Notes under the pieces: model-generated
Databases searched by the model: none
Seen by the model: the letters and a program-made list of their open reading frames with translations, nothing else
Told to the model about the DNA's origin: nothing
Program-made: the position numbers and the translations under genes
In this document: one piece after another, positions 1 to 8,924 of the stretch
Layout of the letters: every line of letters begins with the position of its first letter
How positions within the stretch are numbered: the first letter of the stretch is position 1
Assembly: GCA_040387195.1 (NCBI GenBank)
Contig: JAZKEF010000013.1
Span: 62,001-126,000, forward strand
Direction: 5' to 3'
DNA from: UKL13-3 sp040387195
GTDB lineage: Bacteria; Bacteroidota; Bacteroidia; UKL13-3
Length of the DNA: 64,000 nt

Positions 1-917
1 AGGATATTACTCAGCCTGAAAAAGGCAAGCAGCAAGGTGATGAGGTGCCATTTAATAATATTAATGATTCCGGGGTGAGGGTATTTAAGACGCCATACAT
101 ACCAGCCATTCCGAACTACCATTTTCCCAAATTTATATGTATGTGGTCGTCCGGATTCTGCATGATGGTGTGTTAACCGTGCAGCAGTTTGGGTTATGAG
201 TTTTCCATACTTGTTTGCCCTCACCGAAAAATCATAATCTTCATACAAACCATAACCTTCAAAAAAAGTTGAAAATTGAATATGGGTAAAAATGTGTTTA
301 CGATATGCCGTAATACCACCCATAATATGGTCAACTTCATACTGTTTTCCCGTGGGGGGAAGAGAAGATTTTCCGTGACTATATGGAGGAATGATGCCGG
401 GCTGGGTATGAATGGGGAAAAGACCTAATGCAGCTCTGAATCGATCTCTTAACGATAACTCGAGGTAAAAGCCATCAAGGTATTGGCAAAACTTCGGAAG
501 TTTGCTTTGAGATTGAGCAGGCAACCAATAACATTCGTTGGTGATCAATCCGTCACATCCGATGATGGAGGAATTGGAAAAAGGGATAAGCATCTGTTCG
601 AAAAAATCGGATTCAAGGAGTACGTCATCATCCAAGAAAAAAACGATTTCAGCATCAGGGTGCAAATGATCTATACCAATATTTCGTTGTTTGGTTAATC
701 CCCGGTTTGCCCCATCCGCTTTTACGTATTGAATGGGCAATAGTGCAGTTAACTCTTTAATGATGGTTTCCGTTTCTCTATCCTCTGAACCATCAATAAT
801 AAGTAATTGCAATGGCTTACAAGTTTGTCCGGTAATGGAATGTAAAAGGTTCAGCGTGGGTTGCGGACGCTTATACGTGCAGATAATAACTGAAAATGGT
901 ATGTGGAATGAAGACAC
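1..917 (-). CDS. Family 2 glycosyltransferase, 3' end outside the window
   Basis: Reading the minus strand from a GTG at 917 gives about 305 open codons that run off the left edge. The start region (SSFHIPFSVIICTYKRP) is the beta-strand and nucleotide-binding opening of a GT-A fold GT2 enzyme. The DxD-type metal/sugar-nucleotide site is FFLDDDVLL. A later FEGYGLYEDYDFSVRANKYG stretch matches the acceptor-side ED motif of GT2 rhamnosyl- or galactosyltransferase-like proteins. It probably adds one sugar to the lipid-linked surface glycan at the cytoplasmic face. It lies 16 bases downstream of another glycosyltransferase and is the last gene of the locus visible here. GTG is chosen because no ATG precedes the conserved strand. 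The exact donor is unknown. Confidence 0.85.
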   Translation of the reverse strand, partial: MSSFHIPFSVIICTYKRPQPTLNLLHSITGQTCKPLQLLIIDGSEDRETETIIKELTALLPIQYVKADGANRGLTKQRNIGIDHLHPDAEIVFFLDDDVLLESDFFEQMLIPFSNSSIIGCDGLITNECYWLPAQSQSKLPKFCQYLDGFYLELSLRDRFRAALGLFPIHTQPGIIPPYSHGKSSLPPTGKQYEVDHIMGGITAYRKHIFTHIQFSTFFEGYGLYEDYDFSVRANKYGKLITQTAARLTHHHAESGRPHTYKFGKMVVRNGWYVWRLKYPHPGIINIIKWHLITLLLAFFRLSNI

Positions 918-933
918 TTGAATGGCAGTATGA

Positions 934-2463
934 TTATTTGTATCGGAGACCTAATGAAATCAATTTTTGGGCATACCAAACAGATTTGCGGTATTGTAGT
1001 AATTTGTAAGGAATATTCAATATCCGGAGTGGCAATTTTAACTTACTCCCACGGCCCAGGTAGTGCATAAAGTATTTGATTTTGTATTCTGCAATCTGAC
1101 CCGGTTTGAAATGTTTATGGATGTAATACATGATAGTAGGACTGGGAACAGGCCTTATCCATTTAACCGGAGTATCGAGTTCCCATGGTTGCTGTTTACG
1201 TTTTTTGCCAAGCAGTTTGGCTTGTGCTCCCCACCAGCGGTAACCTCCCGAAGCAGGTTTTAAGTGCAGGTTAACGGCATATGGATTGTATAAAACAACC
1301 ACGCCCGATTTAACCAGCGACAACCCAAAATCACTGTCTTCTCCGTATCCACCATCATAGTTCACATCATTACCTGTGAGTTTTTGTACATGCTCTTTTC
1401 TTACACAGGAGTTCGCATTGTTAAATCCGGCCGAGACTCCTATTTTGGTCGTTGAATGTTTACCACGTTTAGCAGCTAAGTCCTCCTGATTTTGTTGAGG
1501 ATGATCGGCCCGGATATCCAATCCATTACAAGCGCCTGCGCGGTATGTTTGGAGCAAGCGGATATGGTTTTCAATATAATCAGGTGCAATTCTGATATCG
1601 TCATCACCAAAAATAATAAAATCTCCTGTGCTCAATTCTATTCCCTCATTTCGGGCGCGGCAGCTTCCTTTGCTGGTTTGCCATTTTACGATAAGTTCAA
1701 AATCATAGTTGGATGTGTTGTACAATGACTCCTCCCGCTGATCGGCAGGTGTTGCATCTACTACAATTACCTGTGTTGGTGTGTATGTTTGCCGGTTTAA
1801 ATCATTCAGAAGTTGCAGGGTGTAATCCTGCCGCATCATGGTGGGAATAATGTAGCTAACAGATGGATCCCCATGAATGGCGGATAGAACCTTAGGTGCA
1901 ATTACGGGTGTGTGATAATCGAAGGTGGCATTTTTTTTAGCATACAGGAAAGCTCTTGTTTCGGAAAGATTCCATATTCCTTTGCGTATCCATAAATACA
2001 GTGAGTGACCGGGTTTGAATTTTTTACGGAAGAATACATATTCATCCACCGCAGGTATGGTTTGGTATTGTTGTGTTGTATCAGCAAACAAACCTTTTAC
2101 ATAAAGAGGAATACCTCCGTTGCGGATAAGATCATATCCTAAGGATAAGGCTTTCATTTCGGATGATTGATAAGTATTGTCAAATCCCTTAAATAAATCC
2201 CATACATTTTTACGGATAACGAATTGATAAGGATTAATACGCCAGCTCAAACATTCGTCAAGAGTATCAAAATCATTGGTATACCACCATGCGATATGGG
2301 TTTGGTACTGAATATTGGAGAACGCGTTTTTGAATCCTTGTTCAAATGAACTATGCCAAACGTCACCAACTCCCTGAGCAAGCGTATCCATTAGTTGCAA
2401 ATCAGGGTTTCCTGTATACAATAGTGTTTCCCCTGCCGAAGTTCTATAGTTTTTAAATTCCAT
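934..2463 (-). CDS. Two-part GT2 glycosyltransferase (509 aa)
   Basis: The C-terminal part (about residues 200-430) is a standard GT2 catalytic domain: SYIIPTMMRQDYT opens it, DDD at about 287-289 is the metal site, and GGYGEDSDFGL at about 370 is the acceptor-side acidic motif. Residues 1-190 are unusual. They lack a nucleotide-binding start but contain WRINPYQFVIRKNVWDLFKG and GFDNTYQSSEMKALSLGYD, which resemble the C-terminal half of a second GT2 domain. The protein may be a fusion or a tandem GT whose first domain lost its donor site. Its start overlaps the end of the upstream GT4 gene by 11 bases, so translation is probably coupled. Donor and acceptor are unknown. Confidence 0.85.
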   Translation of the reverse strand: MEFKNYRTSAGETLLYTGNPDLQLMDTLAQGVGDVWHSSFEQGFKNAFSNIQYQTHIAWWYTNDFDTLDECLSWRINPYQFVIRKNVWDLFKGFDNTYQSSEMKALSLGYDLIRNGGIPLYVKGLFADTTQQYQTIPAVDEYVFFRKKFKPGHSLYLWIRKGIWNLSETRAFLYAKKNATFDYHTPVIAPKVLSAIHGDPSVSYIIPTMMRQDYTLQLLNDLNRQTYTPTQVIVVDATPADQREESLYNTSNYDFELIVKWQTSKGSCRARNEGIELSTGDFIIFGDDDIRIAPDYIENHIRLLQTYRAGACNGLDIRADHPQQNQEDLAAKRGKHSTTKIGVSAGFNNANSCVRKEHVQKLTGNDVNYDGGYGEDSDFGLSLVKSGVVVLYNPYAVNLHLKPASGGYRWWGAQAKLLGKKRKQQPWELDTPVKWIRPVPSPTIMYYIHKHFKPGQIAEYKIKYFMHYLGRGSKLKLPLRILNIPYKLLQYRKSVWYAQKLISLGLRYK

Positions 2464-3598
2464 GAATGAGTTGATGATAATACGTTACACTTTGTTGTGC
2501 AACAATCGAACTGTCAAATACCGAAATACAACGCTGGCGTGCTTGTGAACCAAACCGGGTACGCATGTCAGGATTGTTGAGTATTGTTACAATTGCAGCA
2601 GCAAATGCTGTATGATTTTCGGGAGCACATAACAAACCTTCCTGCCCATGCCTGATTAACTCCGGAGCCCAACCAATATCAGAGGCCACAATTGCCTTGC
2701 CCATCGCCATAGCTTCGAGCCATGATACCGGGCAAGCTTCGGCATACGATGGAAAAACACAAACTGTTGCCTGTTCGATATAGGATTGAATATCAGTGTA
2801 AGGAACTTTTCCCCTAAATGAAACATTTGCCATTGTACTTTCCGAGAACAAACCTTTCATAAGCTCCCAGGTAGAGGATGAACCGGTGCTGATATCGGAT
2901 GCATCTGCACCAATGAGGATAAATCGGGTATCTTGTAATTGTTGATGTACACTGTTAAATATAGCCGGCAATTCCAATACTCCCTTTTTACGGATAAGTG
3001 TTCCAAAATACAATACGGTTTGATTGGCCGGTTGCCGTTCGTTTGAATTGAACAATGATGTTTGAATTCCATTTGGGATAATGGTGTAGTTGCGTGAGTT
3101 GGCAAATATGTTATTGGTATGAGAGCCAACAAAATCACTTACTGCAATAATTCCATCAGCCTGTTTGTATGCCGTTTGTTCCTGCAGTTTGTTCCATTTT
3201 TTGACTTTCCGGTTTTCAAGATTGCAGAAAAAAGTATCTGAACCATTCAGCCGCATTACAACAGGGCAGTTTAAGTTCATCCATGCCGAAATGCCTGTCC
3301 AGTCGGGAACTTCAACGATGTCGAGTTTTAATCTTTGGATGTCTTCGTTCAGAATGCGTTCAATTTTTTTGCGGGTAAGCCACCAACTCAATCCTTTCAA
3401 TTGTTTGTTCCGGATCCGTTTAATGGTAACCATCCCATCTTTAAAGGTATCATCTGCAGGTTGCCCGTAAACATAAATGTATACAGCATGTCCGGCTTCA
3501 GTTAAGCTCTGTCCCAAATTTTTGATACTGGTTCCGATACCTCCCGAAGCTCCGGTTAGTGGGTGGGGATATTCTGATGTTAAAAAGGCAATATTCAT
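2453..3598 (-). CDS. GT4 family glycosyltransferase (381 aa)
   Basis: This is a GT-B fold retaining glycosyltransferase. The N-terminal Rossmann half begins MNIAFLTSEYPHPLTGASGG, with the glycine-rich acceptor loop. The C-terminal half contains VLYFGTLIRKKGV and the E-x7-E nucleotide-sugar motif in PSYAEACPVSWLEAMAMGK at about residues 285-300. A length near 380 aa is normal for the family. Its start overlaps the stop of the next GT4 gene upstream by 4 bases, and its own end overlaps the GT2 gene downstream, so it sits in a tightly coupled glycosyltransferase run. It likely acts at the cytoplasmic membrane face on a polyprenyl-linked glycan. The sugar cannot be inferred. Confidence 0.88.
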   Translation of the reverse strand: MNIAFLTSEYPHPLTGASGGIGTSIKNLGQSLTEAGHAVYIYVYGQPADDTFKDGMVTIKRIRNKQLKGLSWWLTRKKIERILNEDIQRLKLDIVEVPDWTGISAWMNLNCPVVMRLNGSDTFFCNLENRKVKKWNKLQEQTAYKQADGIIAVSDFVGSHTNNIFANSRNYTIIPNGIQTSLFNSNERQPANQTVLYFGTLIRKKGVLELPAIFNSVHQQLQDTRFILIGADASDISTGSSSTWELMKGLFSESTMANVSFRGKVPYTDIQSYIEQATVCVFPSYAEACPVSWLEAMAMGKAIVASDIGWAPELIRHGQEGLLCAPENHTAFAAAIVTILNNPDMRTRFGSQARQRCISVFDSSIVAQQSVTYYHQLIHGI

Positions 3599-4656
3599 GG
3601 TAGCAATAAAAGGTACTGAGTTACCATTTTGTCAAGCGTAAATTCATGTTTCACAAATGTATCAGTGTCTGTTTTTATAGAAATGGTTCCGGTATACAGT
3701 TGTTCAATGACGGTTGAAAGTTGTCGTATGTTTTTCGGAGAAATCAGAAATCCGTTTTGGCCGTGGGTAACAACTTCGGTGTTGCCACCAACAGTTGTGG
3801 TAATTACCGGCACGTTGGCTGCTAAACTTTCCAGCAAACCTAAACTGAAACATTCCATATGCGATGGATGCAACAGGTAATCATATTTATGGTAAATGTT
3901 CCCTAAGTCCGGAACATTCCCTTTAAAGGAAAACTGAGATTGTAAATTAGCCCGCTCTGTTATTTCCACTAAGTTTTTGCTGTAATCACCATCGCCATAT
4001 ACATCAATATGAATGGATTGTTTGATATCAGCAGGAAGCATAGATACAGCTTCAATCAAATCCTGAATGCCTTTTGAATAACGTAAATGACATGCAGTTA
4101 AAAAGTCAGGTTTTGAGGTGTTGCGTATATTTCTTCGCTGGATTGTGTCGGTAAGTATTCCGTTATACACAACATGCATTTTTGGTGTGAGCCGTTTGCC
4201 AAAATCGTTAAGCATCTCATTTACCGTGTACCGTGATACTCCAACAAATACGTCTATAAATTTTGAATACAGCCATCCTTTAAGTAATTTCTCTATTCTT
4301 TTTTTGAACGGATAACCTCCTATGGGCCTGGGGTTATGATCAACAGCAATAACTTTAAGTTGCGGATTGTTGTTTTTAAGCTGTTTATAGAATGGGGTGC
4401 AAAGTTCTAGAAAATGACAATACACCACATGATAAGAAGTAATGTTTTGTTGTAAAAAGAAAGCTTCAACAGATACATGATTGGCTGCATGAATTCGTAG
4501 GGTAGGATATTTTCCATGCGAAGCTTTATTAGGAAAGTACCAGTCAATGGAATGTCCTGCCTGACGTGCTGCTGCATCAAATTGCCAGAAAAAATAGTCC
4601 ATTCCGCCTATCCGGTCAGGTCTTAATTCATAGTTACAGAGCACGGCAATGTTCAT
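3595..4656 (-). CDS. GT4 family glycosyltransferase (353 aa)
   Basis: A second GT-B glycosyltransferase. The start MNIAVLCNYELRPDRIGGMD carries the glycine loop. The mid-protein stretch LTACHLRYSKGIQDLIEAV is the typical donor-domain opening. HPSHMECFSLGLLESLAANV holds the E-x7-E motif that binds the nucleotide diphosphate, near residue 270. Length is typical of GT4. The ATG shares one base with the TAA of the upstream gene (TAATG), a sign of coupled translation. It is expected to extend the same lipid-linked glycan as its neighbours; specificity is not readable from sequence. Confidence 0.87.
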   Translation of the reverse strand: MNIAVLCNYELRPDRIGGMDYFFWQFDAAARQAGHSIDWYFPNKASHGKYPTLRIHAANHVSVEAFFLQQNITSYHVVYCHFLELCTPFYKQLKNNNPQLKVIAVDHNPRPIGGYPFKKRIEKLLKGWLYSKFIDVFVGVSRYTVNEMLNDFGKRLTPKMHVVYNGILTDTIQRRNIRNTSKPDFLTACHLRYSKGIQDLIEAVSMLPADIKQSIHIDVYGDGDYSKNLVEITERANLQSQFSFKGNVPDLGNIYHKYDYLLHPSHMECFSLGLLESLAANVPVITTTVGGNTEVVTHGQNGFLISPKNIRQLSTVIEQLYTGTISIKTDTDTFVKHEFTLDKMVTQYLLLLP

Positions 4657-6071
4657 TAGGAGTGAAGTATTCTTTCCAAAGCTATGGCTAAACGTTCGCT
4701 AGTGCCTTCAAGCGGGGCCCCAATTTGTATATTGAGTAAAGCTTTGCGTTGTTCGTCTCTCAGTTGTGGTTGGTGGAGCGATTCCTCAAGGGCTTCCCTT
4801 AATGCTTCAGGTGTTTGTGCAATAATTACTGCCCCCGATTCTGCCACACGCTCGTAATGCGCATATTTCAAAAATCGTTGGTCGTTATACAACCCATTTT
4901 GTGGGTTTCCAAAAACAGGATTGATAACAGGTTTATCAAACAACATAAAATCCAGGCTCATTGTTGAGCACATGTTGATGCTTACATCGCAATATTCAAG
5001 CAAGGCTCTTAAGTCTTGCATATCTTCTTTTAACGGGATTCGCTGTGACCATGGTTCCTGATGTCCTTCGCGCGACAATTCCCATTTCGGGAAATTCCAA
5101 ACGATAAACGGATAAGCTTTTTTTAACGCAAAAAAGCGGGCGGGACTTTCGGCCGGTGAAGTGCGTACAATAAAGTTGATGTTTCCTTGCGGATAATATG
5201 TATTGATATAGGATGCAATCGTTTCGATGTATAACTCATCGTTTTTACTTGTTGAGATATCCCCGCAACTGAAACAAATTGTCTTGCAATCTTGCTTCAG
5301 ATGAAATCGCTGGAAAAATATATCCTTCGGGGTTTGATATCTTGGCAATACATAAGGTTCGAACTGAGGAGTTCCTACAATACTGATCTGCCCAGGGGTA
5401 ACGGATTCATAAAAGTGCAACAATTCTTCTTCCATCAAGTGGCTCCATACGAGGTAATGCGAAAAGGATCCAGACATTCTTCCCTTGGATGCAAGATTAT
5501 CCCAACTGAAAATGAAAGCTGCAGTTTTGATACCCAACGAATGAGCTGCTTTAATTAAGGGGGCTATAAATGGTGGTCGTTGGTGTGTAAAGAACAATAC
5601 ATCAATATTGTCGGATTTCAGAATGGAGGTGTATGCAGCAAATAGCTTATGGCCCATAAAGGTGCGTTGTTGCCATTTTTCGAATTGAAGAATATGTTTT
5701 TCCGAATGGAAGAAACGAGTGAGTGCAAAAATGAAACGGGTGGCAAAACCTCTTACAGTGGGTAATTTGTTTCTGTTTGAATGGAGGTTGTCCAATATAC
5801 CGAAATTGTCGGTAGCGAATTTTTGCAGGTGAGCAACTTCTTTTGCTTTTCGAAAAAACCAGGTTACAAAAGATTCTTTGAAAGGTTCAATCTCCACAAT
5901 TCTGCAGGTAAGCTTATAAGGATCATAGACGTGCACGGGCAGACATGAATAGATAATCACTTCCTGAAATGTTTTGTGGGCTTCGGTCATAAAATCACTT
6001 AAAATGAAATTGCGAAAACCGACTCCGTCCGAAATAACAATACCTAGTTTTTGTTTAGTCACAATAGCCAT
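4656..6071 (-). CDS. Putative GT-B fold glycosyl/glycerophosphotransferase-like protein (471 aa)
   Basis: I do not recognise a precise family. The layout resembles a two-Rossmann GT-B enzyme. An N-terminal GIVISDGVGFRNFILSDFMT segment is followed by FFTHQRPPFIAPLIKAAHSLG and AFIFSWDNLASKG, as in CDP-glycerol transferase or surface-carbohydrate GTs. The C-terminal half has FSCGDISTSKNDE and NMCSTMSLDFMLFDKPVINP, the usual place for donor phosphate contacts. There is no signal peptide and no clear membrane segment. It is joined to both neighbours by one-base TAATG overlaps, so it belongs to the glycan operon. A capsule transferase role is an inference from fold-like pattern and context. Confidence 0.6.
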   Translation of the reverse strand: MAIVTKQKLGIVISDGVGFRNFILSDFMTEAHKTFQEVIIYSCLPVHVYDPYKLTCRIVEIEPFKESFVTWFFRKAKEVAHLQKFATDNFGILDNLHSNRNKLPTVRGFATRFIFALTRFFHSEKHILQFEKWQQRTFMGHKLFAAYTSILKSDNIDVLFFTHQRPPFIAPLIKAAHSLGIKTAAFIFSWDNLASKGRMSGSFSHYLVWSHLMEEELLHFYESVTPGQISIVGTPQFEPYVLPRYQTPKDIFFQRFHLKQDCKTICFSCGDISTSKNDELYIETIASYINTYYPQGNINFIVRTSPAESPARFFALKKAYPFIVWNFPKWELSREGHQEPWSQRIPLKEDMQDLRALLEYCDVSINMCSTMSLDFMLFDKPVINPVFGNPQNGLYNDQRFLKYAHYERVAESGAVIIAQTPEALREALEESLHQPQLRDEQRKALLNIQIGAPLEGTSERLAIALERILHS

Positions 6072-6718
6072 TATTTTTTACGGGCAACCATACCATAACT
6101 CATCCCTGCTGCCTTAGGGTCTTTTCTTTCAATAATATTGTATATGAATGATTGAAGCAGGGATTTGATGCTTTGCTTTTTTTGTTTTTTATATTGCACA
6201 TCCACAATAGCATACTCTATTATTTCCAATCCATGATGCTCTAAAAAAAACTGAACCACATGTTCCCAAGGAGTGAATACATGATGTTCTTTAAGGTGTT
6301 TCGGTTGAAAAGCATATAGTACACCTTTTAGTGCCAGGTTTAACCTGCTGTGTGCCGACTGTGGATTGGGTGTAGTAAGAATAAGGTAAGCACCCCGTTC
6401 CATGTGTTCGGCAATATGTCCGATTCCCAGCAAGGGGTTTGCCAGGTGTTCCAGAACTTCAAGGAAAACAACCGTTCCGGCTTTTGATGTTTCTTTAGGA
6501 TGAGGGTGGTTTAAATCCCATACGATCGATCGGTCCATTTTTTTGAAATAATCGAACGGTTGCCATGTGCCTCCAATGGAACCAATCTTGAGCTCCATAT
6601 GACCGAAACCTGCTCCGATATCACTAACAATTTTGTTTGGTGCAAGGTGAAAATATTTGTCAAGCATGGCATCGGCAAATAATCCGCGATTGAGGTAAGT
6701 GGGTATGGTTGGTTTCAT
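6071..6718 (-). CDS. SAM-dependent class I methyltransferase (215 aa)
   Basis: This is a Methyltransf_23/11-like protein. KIVSDIGAGFGHMELK near residue 35 is motif I for S-adenosylmethionine, and GTVVFLEVLEHLANPLLG near 85 is the motif with the conserved EHL. AYLILTTPNPQSAHSRLN follows as the post-motif strand. At 215 aa it is complete for this class. It lies between a GT2 gene (3-base gap) and the 471-residue GT-like gene (one-base overlap). It most likely methylates a sugar of the surface glycan, possibly as a chain-capping step, but the substrate is inferred only from context. Confidence 0.82.
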   Translation of the reverse strand: MKPTIPTYLNRGLFADAMLDKYFHLAPNKIVSDIGAGFGHMELKIGSIGGTWQPFDYFKKMDRSIVWDLNHPHPKETSKAGTVVFLEVLEHLANPLLGIGHIAEHMERGAYLILTTPNPQSAHSRLNLALKGVLYAFQPKHLKEHHVFTPWEHVVQFFLEHHGLEIIEYAIVDVQYKKQKKQSIKSLLQSFIYNIIERKDPKAAGMSYGMVARKK

Positions 6719-6721
6719 ATG

Positions 6722-7633
6722 CTAATGGGTTAAAGCAGGATTCCAGTATATGGGAGTATCCTTGAGGTTATTATATTGTACAAACTCCTGTACTGATAAT
6801 GTTGAAGTGTTTTGAATGATTTTGGGTAAATGAATAACAATGTCAGCCATTGCTTGCAATATAGCAATGGTACCGGGGAAATCGCCTTTGAAGGTGCGTT
6901 TCTGGAGTTGGATCCATACCGAATAAGCCCATCTTTTGGGAATAGTTTTCATTGGAAAAAACAACAGCATTAAAAACCATCCCGCCCTTAAGGACCTCCT
7001 TAAACGAAGTCTGTAATCCGATTCTTTCTTGCGTTGGGAGACATTTACCCGGTGTTGAACCAGAATGTCGGGAACATATAAAATTTGCCATTGTTTTTTG
7101 AACAAATGGTACGCAGCAAAATCTTCTTCACCATAAAAGATGAACCAGTCGGGGTAATCAGGAATACTGCGCCATGCCTCCATATTCCAGGCATGTCCAC
7201 ATCCAACAAATCCCTTCACTCGTTTTTGGGTTTCGTTATTGATAGTATTTGAAGGTGTCTCAGTTCCCCAATATATGCGAAACGCAATAACACCACAATG
7301 AGGCATTGTGTTAAATGTATGCTCAATCGTTTCAAGAGGGTGTTCCGATAAAAAATGCGCATCATCATCAAGGGAAATGGCATACTGTCCGCTAGCCTTT
7401 GCCAGTAGTTTATTTCTGCTACAAATCAATCCAATACTTTGGGGATGATGAATCAGCTCAATTTCCGGATACTGTTCCTGAAGCTGAGTCATGGTATCAT
7501 CAGAAGATCCATCATTACAAATGATACATTCCACATCGGGTCTGCGCAAAAGTGTTGATATGCTTGATAACGTAAAAAGCAATTCCGGACAACGGTTTTT
7601 GGTGGTAATTAAAATGGAAAACCGGATGCTCAT
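6722..7633 (-). CDS. GT2 glycosyltransferase (303 aa)
   Basis: A GT-A fold transferase. ILITTKNRCPELLFTLSSI is the opening strand and loop, CIICNDGSSDDT the first acidic site, and QYAISLDDDAHFL the DxD metal site near residue 93. WFIFYGEEDFAAYHLFK supplies the acceptor-side acidic motif. The C-terminal 100 residues are basic and amphipathic (SLRAGWFLMLLFFPMKTIPK), which suggests peripheral membrane attachment. It abuts the upstream gene exactly, with its ATG immediately following that stop codon. It probably adds one sugar during glycan assembly. Confidence 0.87.
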   Translation of the reverse strand: MSIRFSILITTKNRCPELLFTLSSISTLLRRPDVECIICNDGSSDDTMTQLQEQYPEIELIHHPQSIGLICSRNKLLAKASGQYAISLDDDAHFLSEHPLETIEHTFNTMPHCGVIAFRIYWGTETPSNTINNETQKRVKGFVGCGHAWNMEAWRSIPDYPDWFIFYGEEDFAAYHLFKKQWQILYVPDILVQHRVNVSQRKKESDYRLRLRRSLRAGWFLMLLFFPMKTIPKRWAYSVWIQLQKRTFKGDFPGTIAILQAMADIVIHLPKIIQNTSTLSVQEFVQYNNLKDTPIYWNPALTH

Positions 7634-8875
7634 TTAGAGTGTATCAATTGTTTGTCTGAGATAAGTATGGCTGAGATAGTTTGCTAAATCAGGTCTGTTG
7701 AGCGTTAGCATACCAGCATTCTTCTTCCACTGCCCATACAACCTGTCTAATATAGTTGCAATTTTTTCGGAATCCTGTTGCTCCGACCAATAAGGATAGT
7801 CATCACCCAACAACCGTTTAGTTTCACTGTAATAAGGGGCAAGAGAAATGATGGGCTTATCGGCCATCACACAATGTGGAAATTTTCCCGGTAAAAATGG
7901 ACTGATCTCCGCTTGCGATTCCAGGATAACATTTGCACTTGCCTGTTTCTGCATTTCCATAACAGTATCGAATGGAACATTTTCATTGATGAAAAGTAAA
8001 GAAGGAGTTGACAGTTTAAAGGAATGAATAGTTTGTTGATGGTAATCGGCCGGACCAATTAATAATAACTGGGCATGTTCGGACGCAGTGGGATTCCGTT
8101 TTAGAAATAGCTGAAAGCCTACAATCAGTCCGCTGGGATTCCTTTGTTTCATAAGATTTCCGGCATGCAGTACCGAAAATGCTTTTTTATTGAAATAGTC
8201 TGGAAGGGCAGCAAAGGTTTCTACAGGCAATCCAAGTTGATGAGGAATGATCAAGCCTGTTGTGATGAATTGAGGGAAATAGCTCCCCATCCATTCGCGG
8301 AGCAATAGACTTGGAAAGCCGGAATAACGTGCTTTTTCAGATACTTCCTGAAAGAATGCTTCTTTTTGCCGATGTCCTCTTTCCACCCAGTTGTATGGAC
8401 GAGGATAATAATGAAAGGGATAGGGGTCGTGCACATACGCCAACCATTTTGTATGTAGTTGAGGTAGTTTAAGCAACGCGTAATGTGGGCGAAAACTTGC
8501 ACCCTGACTTAAGGTTATGATCAAATCTGCATCTGATGCATTTATGCTTTGCAGGTGTTTGCGAATGCTTTTTACATCATTGAAATATGTAAGTGAAAAC
8601 CCAAACATATTTTCAATGAGTGGATTGATGTTGATAGAAGTCCACCTGGCCAGTATACGTTGTATCCTGCTGAAAACAAATAGCAGGCTCCATTTTTTTT
8701 CCGGAATTGTTATGCAGGTAACATTGGGTAACAGAATATTTTTTCGGGTGTAATGGTACACTGTTAGTTTATAACCTGAAGCAGCAAGACTCTCAATAAA
8801 AGCAATATTGGCCTTGGCACCACTGCCTTCATTGCGATCAATAGAATCAACAATAATAGTTATGTTTCGAATCAT
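7634..8875 (-). CDS. GT4-like glycosyltransferase (413 aa)
   Basis: A GT-B type protein. It opens with NITIIVDSIDRNEGSGAKAN, an acceptor-domain glycine loop. The C-terminal domain carries FSVLHAGNLMKQRNPSGLI and ASANVILESQAEISPFLPGK, then FPHCVMADKPIISLAP. That last segment is where GT4 enzymes grip the donor nucleotide, although the E-x7-E pair is not textbook here. Family membership is clear, activity less so. It lies upstream of a GT2 gene with no gap and 49 bases downstream of another GT2. The donor is unknown. Confidence 0.8.
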   Translation of the reverse strand: MIRNITIIVDSIDRNEGSGAKANIAFIESLAASGYKLTVYHYTRKNILLPNVTCITIPEKKWSLLFVFSRIQRILARWTSININPLIENMFGFSLTYFNDVKSIRKHLQSINASDADLIITLSQGASFRPHYALLKLPQLHTKWLAYVHDPYPFHYYPRPYNWVERGHRQKEAFFQEVSEKARYSGFPSLLLREWMGSYFPQFITTGLIIPHQLGLPVETFAALPDYFNKKAFSVLHAGNLMKQRNPSGLIVGFQLFLKRNPTASEHAQLLLIGPADYHQQTIHSFKLSTPSLLFINENVPFDTVMEMQKQASANVILESQAEISPFLPGKFPHCVMADKPIISLAPYYSETKRLLGDDYPYWSEQQDSEKIATILDRLYGQWKKNAGMLTLNRPDLANYLSHTYLRQTIDTL

Positions 8876-8924
8876 CTGATAGTGGCTTCTGGTAGGAAAC
8901 CTAATACAATATTGGTGTTAATGA

